A stretch of DNA of 64,000 bases from Bhargavaea ginsengi (GTDB lineage Bacteria > Bacillota > Bacilli > Bacillales_A > Planococcaceae). The notes beneath the pieces are model-generated. The model had not been told where the DNA came from. It saw nothing but the letters and a program-made list of their open reading frames with translations, and searched no databases. The DNA is taken from assembly GCF_900109165.1 (NCBI RefSeq), contig NZ_FNZF01000004.1, forward strand, positions 1 through 64,000, written 5' to 3'. Shown here piece after piece: positions 43,510 to 53,716 of this stretch; position 1 is the stretch's first letter, and each line of letters starts with the position of its first letter. Both the position numbers and the translations under genes were made by a program.

Positions 43510-44412
43510 TCAGGCGAACGTATTGGACAGGGTGCCGATGCCCTCGATCGAAACCTTCACAGTATCGCCCGCTCTGAGAAAGGACGGAGGATTCATCCCT
43601 TTGCCGACACCGGAAGGCGTGCCTGTCAGGATGACATCGCCCGGCTCAAGTGTTACATAGCGCGAAACTTGCTCGATCAGTTCGTCGATCGGGAAGATCA
43701 TGTCTTTTGTATTGCCGTTCTGCCGCACTTCCCCGTTGACCTTCGTGACAAGAGAAAGGTTTTGCGGGTCAGGGATCTCATCTTTTGTCACGAGATAAGG
43801 TCCCATCGGGCACGACTTGTCCAGGCTTTTCCCGAGGAAGAATTGCACATGGGCCGTCTGGACGTCTCGCGCCGTAATGTCATTGGCGATCGTGTATCCA
43901 AAAACATGGTCGTAGGCGAGCGCCTTTTGGATATTCCGTCCGCCCTTGCCGATGACGATTGCCAGTTCACCTTCGTAATCCAGGCTGTCCGTGGTCTCTG
44001 CATGGGCAGGCAGTTCCTCTTCGTCCGCCGCGATTGCCGTCGGGGCCTTCGTGAAGACGACCAGCTTTTCCGGTGGACGGTCTCCGCCCATTTCCTTGAC
44101 ATGCTCAGCATAGTTCTTACCGATGCAGATGACGTTTTTGGGTGTCCGGGGAATCGGCGCTGTCCACTCAATCGTGTCAAATCCTCGCTTATAGGAATCC
44201 GCATTGCTTGAGGTCTCCGCCCGTTCTACGAGCCTGCGGATCCCTTCCACGAATTCATGGCCTGCCGCGATCCCGTCGATGATATGCCCCGGGAAAGGCT
44301 CCCTTTCCCCCAAATCCTCATGGATGGCGGCCAGGTCCCATACAGCCTCCTCTTTTTTCACTTTCGGGCCGAAGCTCTCTTTCCCGTCATACCGGAACGA
44401 CAATAACTTCAT
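43510..44412 (-). CDS. yisK: Fumarylacetoacetate hydrolase family protein YisK
   Basis: A 300-residue FAH-fold protein. Metal ligands are expected in DYEGELAIVIGK (Glu, Glu) and the Asp of the ARDVQ segment; VICIGKNYAEHVKEMG and TPSGVGKGMNP are family marks. B. subtilis YisK has oxaloacetate decarboxylase activity and interacts with the elongation machinery. The ATG at 44412 follows AAAGGATGG. It is 72 bp before yisL on the same strand. Confidence 0.9.
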   Translation of the reverse strand: MKLLSFRYDGKESFGPKVKKEEAVWDLAAIHEDLGEREPFPGHIIDGIAAGHEFVEGIRRLVERAETSSNADSYKRGFDTIEWTAPIPRTPKNVICIGKNYAEHVKEMGGDRPPEKLVVFTKAPTAIAADEEELPAHAETTDSLDYEGELAIVIGKGGRNIQKALAYDHVFGYTIANDITARDVQTAHVQFFLGKSLDKSCPMGPYLVTKDEIPDPQNLSLVTKVNGEVRQNGNTKDMIFPIDELIEQVSRYVTLEPGDVILTGTPSGVGKGMNPPSFLRAGDTVKVSIEGIGTLSNTFA

Positions 44413-44493
44413 CTTGATGCCATCCTTTCCATACTGAGTTGGTTGTTCTCTCTTCAACTTACGACAGATAAGTGTGGAATCCTCTTTATTCCG

Positions 44494-45654
44494 TCATTTT
44501 CCGTAGACAAGTCTGCGCCAGATACGCTCGAAAGGACCCTGCCTGAATTTCTGGAAATACAGATTCGCCAGGATGCACTGGATGGCGAAGATAGCCACGG
44601 CCATCCAAGTCCCGAGCGAAACTGACACTTTCCCGTAATAACCGAGGCCATAGGAGTAAAAGATGAGTGTCGCGATGATCGACTGGGTCAGGTAGACAGT
44701 CAGTGACATCCTGCCGGCGGAAGCGACCGGATGGAACACTTTCCGGACAAGTCCGGACTGCAGGAGCAACAGGACCAGCCCCACATAACCTACGGTCAGG
44801 ATCGGACCCCCTAATGAATCCTGGACCACTTGTGTCGTATAACGTAAATCAGAAAAATATGGGAGTGATTTGATAGTGAGTCCGATCGCTGTGAAAAGCA
44901 CGGCCGGAAGAATCCACTTTTTCCAATTATCCGATGCTTTCTCAATGAGCTTTGCCTTCCCTGCTGCAGCACCGAACATGAAAAGAGGCAGGATCATAAA
45001 GATGGCCATCGGGAGAGAAGCCGAATTCATGAACATCCAGTCTGCAGCGCGCTGTGCAGTTACTTCGCCAAACGACCCGCCGGCATAGGCCTCGATCGAT
45101 CGGTTGATGTTGGTGATATCCGCATAAGCGCCCATCATTCCTTCCGGGTCCAGCTTTTCCACGAAGAAAGTCAGAAGCGCGAGCCCCGCCATCGGCACAA
45201 CATAGACAACCGCACCGATGGCCGTCAGTGCCGCTGCGGGCAGACGGATCAGCCACATGAAGATCAGGCCCATCAGTGCATAAGTGATCAGGATGTCGCC
45301 TGGCCAAATCAGGAATGCGTGGATGATCCCGAACAGCAGGAGCACGCCCATCCTTTTGGCCGCAGTCGGAACGAACGGCTTTCCGAGACTTACGGCCTTT
45401 TCATACTGCATATTCATCCCATAGCCGAACAGCATCGCAAAAAGCGGATAAAAGCTGCTCTGGAACAGAATATCCACCCACATATGGGAGACCTCGTCGC
45501 TGAGCGACCGGAACCATGTGAACGGATCGATGTAAACGAACGGTGTGTGGAAAAATAGCATATTCGCAACGAAAATGCCGAGCAGAGCAAATCCTCTCAA
45601 GTAATCCAGCGCCGCGATCCGTTCAGAAGATGCGGTCGGTTTCAGTGTCGGCAA
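44494..45654 (-). CDS. DUF418 family membrane protein
   Basis: A 386-residue polytopic protein of the YeiB/DUF418 type. The N-terminal R-I-AALDYLRGFALLGIFVANM segment (in part) and the C-terminal DUF418 half with about four helices are typical. Related proteins are suspected acyl- or transporter-type membrane proteins without a proven role. The start is TTG behind GGGGGGATC, overlapping the addA 3' end by 32 bp. Confidence 0.85.
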   Translation of the reverse strand: MPTLKPTASSERIAALDYLRGFALLGIFVANMLFFHTPFVYIDPFTWFRSLSDEVSHMWVDILFQSSFYPLFAMLFGYGMNMQYEKAVSLGKPFVPTAAKRMGVLLLFGIIHAFLIWPGDILITYALMGLIFMWLIRLPAAALTAIGAVVYVVPMAGLALLTFFVEKLDPEGMMGAYADITNINRSIEAYAGGSFGEVTAQRAADWMFMNSASLPMAIFMILPLFMFGAAAGKAKLIEKASDNWKKWILPAVLFTAIGLTIKSLPYFSDLRYTTQVVQDSLGGPILTVGYVGLVLLLLQSGLVRKVFHPVASAGRMSLTVYLTQSIIATLIFYSYGLGYYGKVSVSLGTWMAVAIFAIQCILANLYFQKFRQGPFERIWRRLVYGK

Positions 45655-48600
45655 AATGATCCCCCCGGATGGTCAGTACTCGTTCCCCGTCAAACAGGTA
45701 AAGGAGCTTCTCTTTGATTTTAATATTCAGGATTTCCCCGAGCGCGCGGGCATACAAGGATAGCTGGACGCCGTAGCGTTCAGTCATCGCGGCTTCGATG
45801 GATGTTTCCGACCGGAACATGCCTGTCCTGTCGGTCTTATAGTCAAGCAGGACCCAGCCGTCCTTTTCACGGAAGAGGCAGTCGGCGATCCCTTGCAGGA
45901 TCTGGCGGTCGCCGTCCCCCGCATCGAGTCCGTAGGTAAACGGCAGCTCCCGGCGGACATCAGCGGACTTCCGGATGCGTTCGTAAAGCGGCGTCCCGAA
46001 AAATCGGGCGACAGCGGCTGCATCCACTTCCCGCGCTTCTTCATCCGTGATGAGTTCTCGCCGGATGAGTTCGGTGATCAAGTTCTGCACATCCCGGACA
46101 GTCTGCGGACCGGATAGATCGATATGCTGCATGATCGTGTGCATTGCCGTCCCGATCTCGGCGGCCGTGAGCGTCCTCTCCTGCATGAACTCCGGACGGC
46201 CGTGCATATACATCGGCCTGATTTCATCCGAGCGTGACATGAACGGATCCGGCTCTTCCGCGTTTTCCAGCAGCCACATCCGCTTTACCTCACTGACTGA
46301 CTGCTTTGAACGCTTGCGCACAGAAGCCACATGCGGGTAAGAGGCATTAAGCCGGCCAAGCACCTCCTCTTCCGCGTGGCCTGCCTGCTCCTCCTCGGGC
46401 CGATGAACATCTTCCGTTGCCTCTGCAGCCGGCCCATACCCGGCAGAAAGATCTGAAGGCGCCAGGAACTCGATGGTCCAGGAAGAGCGGTCATCGATCA
46501 GATTCCCACCCGGAACGACTCCATAAGGGGCAAATGCCCGGTGGCGTGCCACGGCTGGGCCGATCCAGTCCAGATAGCCCGCTGCACGTGATCGGATGTA
46601 TTCCGGAAGCCGCTCGCCGCCGGAAAGCTGCCCTTCCTGCCACTTCATGACCGCCGATTCAGGATCTTTCACGGAACCGATCAGGTGTAGGGCTTCTTTG
46701 GCGCGGGTCATGGCCACATAGAGGACCCGCATTTCTTCCGCCCGCATTTCAAGTTCTTTTTTCTCTCTGATTGCAAGAAACGGCAGCGATGTGTACTGGA
46801 TCCGGTTGTCCGGATCCACCGCCTTGACTGCGAGGCCGAAGTGCTGGTCGAACAGATATGGCTGGTTAAAGTCCATTTTGTTGAACTGCCGTCCCACTCC
46901 CGCGACAAATACATGCGGAAACTCCAGCCCCTTGGACGCATGGATGGTCATGATCCGCACGACGTCATCCTGTTCGCCTACCGCTTTGGCGGTTCCCATA
47001 TCATCACCGCGCCGCCTCATCCTGTCGATGAAGCGGAGGAACCGGAATAGCCCCCGGAAAGACGTCCGCTCGTACTGGATCGCCCTGTCGTGCAGGGCGC
47101 GCAAGTTGGCCTGGCGCTGCTTGCCGTTCGGCATGGCGCCGGCCATCTCGTAGTAGTGGGTATCCAGGTACACCTGCCAGATCAGGTCTGCGAGGGACCC
47201 CCTTCGTGCCAGGTCACGCCATTCCTCAAAGTGGACATAGAACCGGCGGATCTTTTCTTCCGTTCCAGCCGGAATTCCCGCTGATACACCGTTCCGTACA
47301 TACTGTTTGAGCGCCTCATAGAAAGGCTCGTCGGGTGCGGCCAGGCGAATTTTCGCAAGCTCATTTTCGCCAAGCCCGATGAACGGTGCACGAAGCACGG
47401 AGGCGAACGGGATATCCTGATATGGATTGTCGATGACCTTGAGCGTGTTCAGCATGATCATCACTTCGATGGCATCAAAATAGCCGCCGGACGTTTCGGC
47501 ATATACAGGAATTCCCGCGAGCTTCAGTTCTTCCGCAATCTCACCGGACCAGGTCATCGAACGCATCAGGATGACAAAATCCCGGTAACGGAGCGGGCGT
47601 TTGCTTCCTGTCCATGGATCGGTCACCTCGGAACCGGATTCCATGAGTTGCCGGATCTCCCGGATGATCGCCCGCGCTTCCAGCCTTGGCTGCTTCAGCT
47701 CTTCGTCCTGCTCTGCAGCCTCTGTCCCGTCCTCTTCCTCTTCTCCATGGAGGATTGTGAGGGAGGCTGCCCTGCCCTCGCCCGGGTAAGGCGCTCCGGG
47801 CTTGAGTGCCGCGGCTTCATCATAGTCGATCTCCCCGACACGTGCTCCCATGACCTGTCGGAATACATAGTTTGTCGCATCCAGTACTTCGCTGCGGCTG
47901 CGGAAATTGGCATTCAGGTCAATTTTCATGCCCGTGCCATCCGCCTCTCCGTTGAAACTGAGGTATTTCCTGAGAAACAGCATCGGCTCGGCAAGGCGGA
48001 AGCGGTAGATCGACTGCTTTACATCACCAACCATGAACAGGTTGCCGTCCTCGCTTCTTCCGCTTTTGACGAGCGAGATGATCGTCTCCTGAAGGCGGTT
48101 CGTATCTTGATACTCATCGACGAGCACCTCCCTGAACCGTTCCCGGAAGTCATTCGCGATCCCGGAAGGCACGAGCCGGCCGTCCTCCTCTTCGGACAGG
48201 ATGGCGAGCGCCAGGTGCTCCAAGTCGGAGAAGTCAACGATTCCCCTGTTCTTTTTCACATCGGCATACTGATCGCCAAACCGGATTGTCAGGCCGACCA
48301 GCGTATCCATCATCGGTGCCATGAGCCGCATCTCTTCCAGGAGACGGGCAGGCGTCCTGACGAAATAGGCTTCCTTAAGGCCGTTGACCAGTTTCTTGAT
48401 ATCATTGCGCTTTTTCTTTGCGCGTTCTGCCAGCTCCTCGTCACAGCTGTCTTTGCGGATGGTGACTGCCTTGGCCCATTTAAGCGCAGAAAAGGCATGA
48501 TACGCCTCTTCCCATGTGCCGCCTTTCATAATACCGAGCAGCGAGGCGATGACGGCACCGTCTTCTTCCGCTGTCACTGCGAGCGGCGCAGGACCGTCCG

Positions 48601-49345
48601 GCAGGCGGGCAATGCGGCCCACTTCAGCTGCCATCGACGCCGCCTCTTCAAGCTGATGGCTGATCGCTTCCTTGAGCGGTCCGATAAACGGCAGGCTGTC
48701 AATGTCCGCATCCTGTGCAAGGTGGTATTGCCGCGGGATGTCCCTCAGCCAATCTTCCGGTTTCGGATGGACACGCGAATAGTCGTACAGCTTGTCGATC
48801 AGCACTTCGATGGCCTGGTCATCCCTGTCGGATGTAAAGCTATCTGCAAGCCGGTAGACCGGCTCCGGATTTTCCGATCCGTATGCTTCCTCGAGTACGC
48901 GCCCGACCACATCGTCCCGCAGCAGTGCCGCCTCCGCGGTATCCGCGATGCGGAAGCCCGGATCAATGTCCAGCACATAGGCATACTGGCGGACGACGTT
49001 CATACAGAAAGAGTGGAGCGTCGAAATCTGGGCTTTGTTTAAAAGGCTCAGCTGACGCCGGAGACGCGAGGAAGACGGATTGTTCACGATTGCCTCTTCG
49101 AGGGCCGTCGCCATCCTGTGTCGCATTTCCGCCGCTGCCGCATTGGTAAACGTCACGACAAGCAGCTCATCAACATCTATCGGGTCTTCGGGATCGGTAA
49201 CCTTGCCGATCAGGCGGTTGATGAGGACTGCCGTCTTGCCGGAACCGGCAGCGGCTGAGACGAGAAGGTCGCTGCCGGTGGCATGAATGGCTTGCCACTG
49301 GGCATCCGTCCACGTCGCATCAGCGGGTTTCGCCGGAATCTTCAT
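45623..49345 (-). CDS. addA: ATP-dependent helicase/nuclease subunit AddA
   Basis: A 1240-residue UvrD-like helicase plus nuclease. Walker A is SAAAGSGKTAVL (about 34-45), motif II VDEYQDTN, and the C-terminal RecB-type nuclease carries LLDYKTDR. With AddB it resects double-strand breaks up to Chi for recombination. AAAGGAGGTG precedes the ATG. It overlaps the addB end by 26 bp, so the two subunits are coupled. Confidence 0.97.
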   Translation of the reverse strand: MKIPAKPADATWTDAQWQAIHATGSDLLVSAAAGSGKTAVLINRLIGKVTDPEDPIDVDELLVVTFTNAAAAEMRHRMATALEEAIVNNPSSSRLRRQLSLLNKAQISTLHSFCMNVVRQYAYVLDIDPGFRIADTAEAALLRDDVVGRVLEEAYGSENPEPVYRLADSFTSDRDDQAIEVLIDKLYDYSRVHPKPEDWLRDIPRQYHLAQDADIDSLPFIGPLKEAISHQLEEAASMAAEVGRIARLPDGPAPLAVTAEEDGAVIASLLGIMKGGTWEEAYHAFSALKWAKAVTIRKDSCDEELAERAKKKRNDIKKLVNGLKEAYFVRTPARLLEEMRLMAPMMDTLVGLTIRFGDQYADVKKNRGIVDFSDLEHLALAILSEEEDGRLVPSGIANDFRERFREVLVDEYQDTNRLQETIISLVKSGRSEDGNLFMVGDVKQSIYRFRLAEPMLFLRKYLSFNGEADGTGMKIDLNANFRSRSEVLDATNYVFRQVMGARVGEIDYDEAAALKPGAPYPGEGRAASLTILHGEEEEDGTEAAEQDEELKQPRLEARAIIREIRQLMESGSEVTDPWTGSKRPLRYRDFVILMRSMTWSGEIAEELKLAGIPVYAETSGGYFDAIEVMIMLNTLKVIDNPYQDIPFASVLRAPFIGLGENELAKIRLAAPDEPFYEALKQYVRNGVSAGIPAGTEEKIRRFYVHFEEWRDLARRGSLADLIWQVYLDTHYYEMAGAMPNGKQRQANLRALHDRAIQYERTSFRGLFRFLRFIDRMRRRGDDMGTAKAVGEQDDVVRIMTIHASKGLEFPHVFVAGVGRQFNKMDFNQPYLFDQHFGLAVKAVDPDNRIQYTSLPFLAIREKKELEMRAEEMRVLYVAMTRAKEALHLIGSVKDPESAVMKWQEGQLSGGERLPEYIRSRAAGYLDWIGPAVARHRAFAPYGVVPGGNLIDDRSSWTIEFLAPSDLSAGYGPAAEATEDVHRPEEEQAGHAEEEVLGRLNASYPHVASVRKRSKQSVSEVKRMWLLENAEEPDPFMSRSDEIRPMYMHGRPEFMQERTLTAAEIGTAMHTIMQHIDLSGPQTVRDVQNLITELIRRELITDEEAREVDAAAVARFFGTPLYERIRKSADVRRELPFTYGLDAGDGDRQILQGIADCLFREKDGWVLLDYKTDRTGMFRSETSIEAAMTERYGVQLSLYARALGEILNIKIKEKLLYLFDGERVLTIRGDHFADTETDRIF

Positions 49346-52300
49346 CTTCCTGCACCTCCTTTTCCATCAGTTTGATCGTCTCTTCGGGAGTCAGCTGCCG
49401 CAGCGCCTGATAGCGCTGGGCTGGGTCCGCGGGATCGAACTGGCAGACCGACCGATACGCGCACGTCTGGCACGGCATCCGGTCCTTCATCCGATACGGA
49501 AGCACACGGGTGTCGCCGTCAATCATGGAATCACCCGCCTGCCTGTGCTTGCGGCGGACATAGGAGCGCATGAGTGACAGGCTTTCCGGTCCAAGAACTT
49601 TGGATGTCTTAGAAAACGTGCCGTTTTTGTTCATGCGGACCGGCAGTGTATCGGAAGAGCCGTCCAGGCTTTTGTCCATTTCAAGCACGACATCCGGATT
49701 ATCCAGGACATATCCTTTCATCCGGTACGATTTCATCGCCTCGGCTTCGATCTCCGCCTCCTCCAGCACACCGGAATCCGCTCGAAGCATCGGGTTGTGG
49801 ACATGCATGTACAGGACACCAGCAGGCAAAGCCTCCCTGCCGAACAACTCATCAGAATTCAGGAGCGCGACGTCCAGATAAGTCAGCATCTGAAGAGACA
49901 GGCCGTAGTACACTTCTGCGAGGTCCAATGCCCTGGCCGATGACTTGTAGTCAACCACCCGGATAAACGGCTTGCCGTCCACCTCCGCTGCATCCACCCG
50001 GTCAATTCTTCCTCTCAGCTGCATCGTCCTGCCCCGTTTAAGAGGGACACGCAGAGGGGGGAATTTCTCACCCGGGCCGAATGCCGCCTCGATGGCAACC
50101 GGATTGAATCCGGAATGCTTTGCCTGGCCGGCCAGCCCAAGCAAAGTCCTCTGGATGATGCGTGTAATCTTCCTCTGGATATAGGCATACCTGCTGGAAC
50201 TCAGCAGGATCTGATTAAAGAAGTACGGGCTGATCGACTCCACGGCATCCCTTGCGAGTGTCAGGCATTCTGTCCGGCTAAGGGAGCCCCATGGCCTGTC
50301 CAGCCTGCCGGTCTCATCGGAGATCCACTTCAGCGCGGCATGAAACAGGTCGCCGAGGGCCGGCGGGTCCAGCGTGAACTCGCCGCGCTCTCGCAGTTTT
50401 AGCCCGAAGCTGGCATAATGCTGGAACGGGCAGCTGAAATACGACTCCACCCGCGATACGCTTGAACCGATTTCCTCTCCGTAGAGTGATGCCGTGACGG
50501 CCGGCTCCAGCCGCTCCGTCTCCCTTTTGCGTGTGGGACGGAACACCTTGCCGAAAATCATCGACCAGTATGGATCATTCCGGTAGAAACCGATGGCTGT
50601 CTTCCACGGAGCGGAAAGGTTTCCGTCACTTTCCGCATGACGGAGCTGGGCGGATGCGTATTGGAGCGTCGCCCTTGGGTGGCTGATGTACTCTTTCCAG
50701 CTTTCCTCCTCCGGCAGGCCCGAGGGGTCATTGAGCACATCCGACTCCGCGGCATCCGGCAGCACCTGCAGGATTCGCTTCAGATAAAGCGAAGGAATCA
50801 GCGCCTTCCCTTCCGGATCTGAGGCCGGATAAGAAATAAACAGTTTTGAGGAAGCGGTCGTGAATGCGCGGTATGCCATATACATCTCATCCATAAGACG
50901 CATCTTCGTCGTCGGTGCCAGTTCAAAACCGATCTCCATGAACCATTCCCGCTCGCGGTCTGACAGGAGGCCTTCCTGGTCGATGCGCTTCGGAAATACG
51001 CCATCATTGACGCCGATGATAAAGACCGCCTCCATGTCCATCAGCCTCGAGATGTCGACGGTCGTCACGGTCACCTGGTCGATCGAAGGCGGGATGCGGG
51101 CAAACTCGAGCGTGTCGAATCCTTCATCCAGGATGCGGATGAACTCTGCAAGCGGACGCTCCCGGTCGCCGAACATGAGAACAAACTGATCCAGCACTTC
51201 AATCCAGGAATTCCAGGCCTGGTCGTGCTCCGCCGCCTCAAATAGCCGGCCGGCCTCTTCTTCCCTCTTTCTCAGGTCGACGATCTTGTCAAATACATGG
51301 AGTTCCTCCATGAATGTAAAGAGCGTTGTCGCAATGTCCCGGCCCGTTCGCCCCCGGCGCAGGCGTGCTTCCAGGTTGGCGAGCGGTTCCCTGACGGCAT
51401 CCCGGATCAGGTGGATGTCTTCCTGCATCGCCAGTTCCTCGTCTGTCTGCACGTTGCGGTGGAACTCCAGGCCGCGGTAGCGTTTTACCTGCCACCGCTT
51501 TTCATCGAACCATCGCTCCCCGCGGATGCCGTTTGCCAGCACGAAATTTTCGAGGCGGTCCGCCCGGTCCCGCCATTCCGACGGGTCGGCCCCGTGTGGG
51601 AAAAACAGGTCGGTCTTCACTGCCCGGAAGATGTCTTCGTATTCCCAGCCCTCCGCTACCGCCTCCAGCACCGAACGGCTGAACTCGATAAGCGGATGGT
51701 GGAGCATCGGCTTTTTCCGGCTGATGAAGACGGGCACGTCATAGAGAGGAAACACCGTCTCGATCAGATCATCGTACACCTCCGGCTGCCGGTACAGGAT
51801 CGCCATGTCCCGGTAGCGCATTCCAGACATCATCAGTTGCCGGATCCTTCTGGCCACTGCGTGGACTTCCGCACGGGCATCCGCCGCCCGGATCAGCTCC
51901 ACATCGCCTTCGGCAGAGGCGGTCGGTGCCGGATATCGGTCAAACGCCCCTTCCAGATGGGCCAATGCCTTGCTTTTAAAGCGCCGCGGTGTTCCGAGGT
52001 GGAATCCCTCTTCCATCTCCACCGCATTCCGCTTGGCGGCATCCATCAGCCGGGCGGCGCTTCCCTGCGCATTAAAAAACAGCTGTGAACCTGTCGGCGC
52101 GCCGTATGGATCCTCCATGGGCAGAACGACAGTCACTCGCTTGGCATGCATCATGAGCGCTTCCACGATTTCCAGCTCCCGTGTTGTGAACGTTACAAAG
52201 CCGTCCACATACACCTCCGCATCTTTCACAAGGCCGGAATGCCGGATCTGGGAAGCGAGGAGCGCCAAATAACCTTCACTGTCTACGTAGGCGGTACCAA

Positions 52301-52820
52301 GCCGCTCCTCAATCTTGCTCATGAGCAGCTCGAGGTCATCGGCTTTGTCCAGCAGTGCCCTCGGCGCCCCGGCTTGCTCGAGCTCTTCATGCATATCGGT
52401 CATCTTTGTGCAGTCAAGGCAATAACGGCTGAATTCTTTCAGGAGCTCTTCCAGCTGCTCCGTGAATCCACGCTTATCTGCGGCCTGGCGGAACAGCTTG
52501 AACTCGTCACGGTTTTCCGCGAGCAGGCTTCGGATCAACATCCGGTAGCCGAAGCCGTTCACTTCCGTCCGGGTGATTCCGCCCGTTTCCTGAAGGATTC
52601 TCCAGGCCAATCTCTTGAAGGTTGCCACCTGGGCCCGGATCGTGCCCTTCAGCCCGAACTCGGTCGACAGGCTTTTCTCCATGGAGAAAGACATCTGGTC
52701 CGGGACAACGACAAAAATCGGCGAACCGAGCGGATTCTCCTGCAGCTTTGCGGCGATTTCTTTCCGGATCATCGTGGTTTTCCCTGAACCGGCACGGCCG
52801 GTAATCAGCCTGAATGACAT
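49320..52820 (-). CDS. addB: ATP-dependent helicase/nuclease subunit AddB
   Basis: A 1166-residue protein with Walker A GRAGSGKTT (8-16), an inactive helicase-like region for Chi recognition, and a C-terminal nuclease with VVDYKSSARALDL. Four Cys for the 4Fe-4S cluster are seen: one in YFSCPFQHYA and three in CQTCAYRSVC. AAAGGGGTGG lies before the ATG. It is the first gene of addBA and follows a 106-bp gap from the TVP38 gene. Confidence 0.97.
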   Translation of the reverse strand: MSFRLITGRAGSGKTTMIRKEIAAKLQENPLGSPIFVVVPDQMSFSMEKSLSTEFGLKGTIRAQVATFKRLAWRILQETGGITRTEVNGFGYRMLIRSLLAENRDEFKLFRQAADKRGFTEQLEELLKEFSRYCLDCTKMTDMHEELEQAGAPRALLDKADDLELLMSKIEERLGTAYVDSEGYLALLASQIRHSGLVKDAEVYVDGFVTFTTRELEIVEALMMHAKRVTVVLPMEDPYGAPTGSQLFFNAQGSAARLMDAAKRNAVEMEEGFHLGTPRRFKSKALAHLEGAFDRYPAPTASAEGDVELIRAADARAEVHAVARRIRQLMMSGMRYRDMAILYRQPEVYDDLIETVFPLYDVPVFISRKKPMLHHPLIEFSRSVLEAVAEGWEYEDIFRAVKTDLFFPHGADPSEWRDRADRLENFVLANGIRGERWFDEKRWQVKRYRGLEFHRNVQTDEELAMQEDIHLIRDAVREPLANLEARLRRGRTGRDIATTLFTFMEELHVFDKIVDLRKREEEAGRLFEAAEHDQAWNSWIEVLDQFVLMFGDRERPLAEFIRILDEGFDTLEFARIPPSIDQVTVTTVDISRLMDMEAVFIIGVNDGVFPKRIDQEGLLSDREREWFMEIGFELAPTTKMRLMDEMYMAYRAFTTASSKLFISYPASDPEGKALIPSLYLKRILQVLPDAAESDVLNDPSGLPEEESWKEYISHPRATLQYASAQLRHAESDGNLSAPWKTAIGFYRNDPYWSMIFGKVFRPTRKRETERLEPAVTASLYGEEIGSSVSRVESYFSCPFQHYASFGLKLRERGEFTLDPPALGDLFHAALKWISDETGRLDRPWGSLSRTECLTLARDAVESISPYFFNQILLSSSRYAYIQRKITRIIQRTLLGLAGQAKHSGFNPVAIEAAFGPGEKFPPLRVPLKRGRTMQLRGRIDRVDAAEVDGKPFIRVVDYKSSARALDLAEVYYGLSLQMLTYLDVALLNSDELFGREALPAGVLYMHVHNPMLRADSGVLEEAEIEAEAMKSYRMKGYVLDNPDVVLEMDKSLDGSSDTLPVRMNKNGTFSKTSKVLGPESLSLMRSYVRRKHRQAGDSMIDGDTRVLPYRMKDRMPCQTCAYRSVCQFDPADPAQRYQALRQLTPEETIKLMEKEVQEDEDSGETR

Positions 52821-52926
52821 CTGCAGCCACCCCTTTCTATTTGGTCATTCCAGTATAATAGAAGAAACAAAAACGAACAAATGTTCCTTTCGTATGTAAT
52901 CACTGCAGGGCGTTGCGGTCATCCGA

Positions 52927-53580
52927 TCAGCTTTCCTTTTCGCGGGACTCTTCTTCCCCGGCTGCTGTCTGCTCTTCCTGAATGGACCTAAAGTCATTTT
53001 CCACTCGCTTTTCCAGCCATTTTTCGAGCTGCTTTCCGCCCAGCCACAGCAGGAAGATGACGATTATGACCACTGCGGTACGTGCGGGCTGCGTGATCAG
53101 CGAGCGCAGATCATGCCCGATAAAGCTGGCAATGCCGATCATCACGAACTTTCCTGCCATCAGGGTGAACAAATAGACCTTCTTCTTCAGATTGGAGAGC
53201 CCCGCGACAAGGTTCACAAGCGAAGACGGAGTGAACGGGAAGCAGAGCAATACGAATAACGGCCCGAAGCTGTTGCGCTCCACCCATTGGATCAGTTTCC
53301 GGACACGCTCACTTTTCGTAAGGAACCTGAACACTCTCGCATCCCCGTATTTCCGGATAAGGAGAAATACAGTGTAAGACCCTGCAACTGTCCCGCCCCA
53401 ACTGATCAGAAAACCGAAAAAGAATCCGTACGCATTGGCATTCGCAAGGACAAACACGAAAAGAGGCAGAAACGGGAGAAATGCCTCGATAAACGGCAGC
53501 AGAAAGCCCAGCAGCGGCCCCAGCGCACGATACTGTGATGTCAGTTCAAACAAGGTGTCAAGATCCAGCCAATTCTCCAT
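52927..53580 (-). CDS. yhjE: TVP38/TMEM64 family membrane protein (YhjE-like)
   Basis: A 217-residue DedA-like VTT-domain protein with about five membrane segments, the family block FPFTPSSLVNLVAGLS and a Gly-rich GFLISWGGTVAGS. The last 40 residues are charged and cytoplasmic. Relatives act as lipid scramblases or undecaprenyl-phosphate carriers. B. subtilis yhjE also lies near addBA. GGGGGTAGG precedes the ATG. Confidence 0.85.
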   Translation of the reverse strand: MENWLDLDTLFELTSQYRALGPLLGFLLPFIEAFLPFLPLFVFVLANANAYGFFFGFLISWGGTVAGSYTVFLLIRKYGDARVFRFLTKSERVRKLIQWVERNSFGPLFVLLCFPFTPSSLVNLVAGLSNLKKKVYLFTLMAGKFVMIGIASFIGHDLRSLITQPARTAVVIIVIFLLWLGGKQLEKWLEKRVENDFRSIQEEQTAAGEEESREKES

Positions 53581-53716
53581 GTCCTACCCCCGACTTGATT
53601 TCATGTGTCATTTCCCTTATTTTACGCTATTCATGCAACTCTACAAAATGAGGCGTCCACCGGGAAACGTTTGTAGTATAATTCTTATTATAATCATGCA
53701 AGAAAGATGTGATTTC

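Noticed and set aside
47648-49042. Open frame of 464 codons opposite addA
   Set aside because: Shadow of a GC-rich gene; low-complexity His/Arg/Leu-rich product with no recognisable domain.
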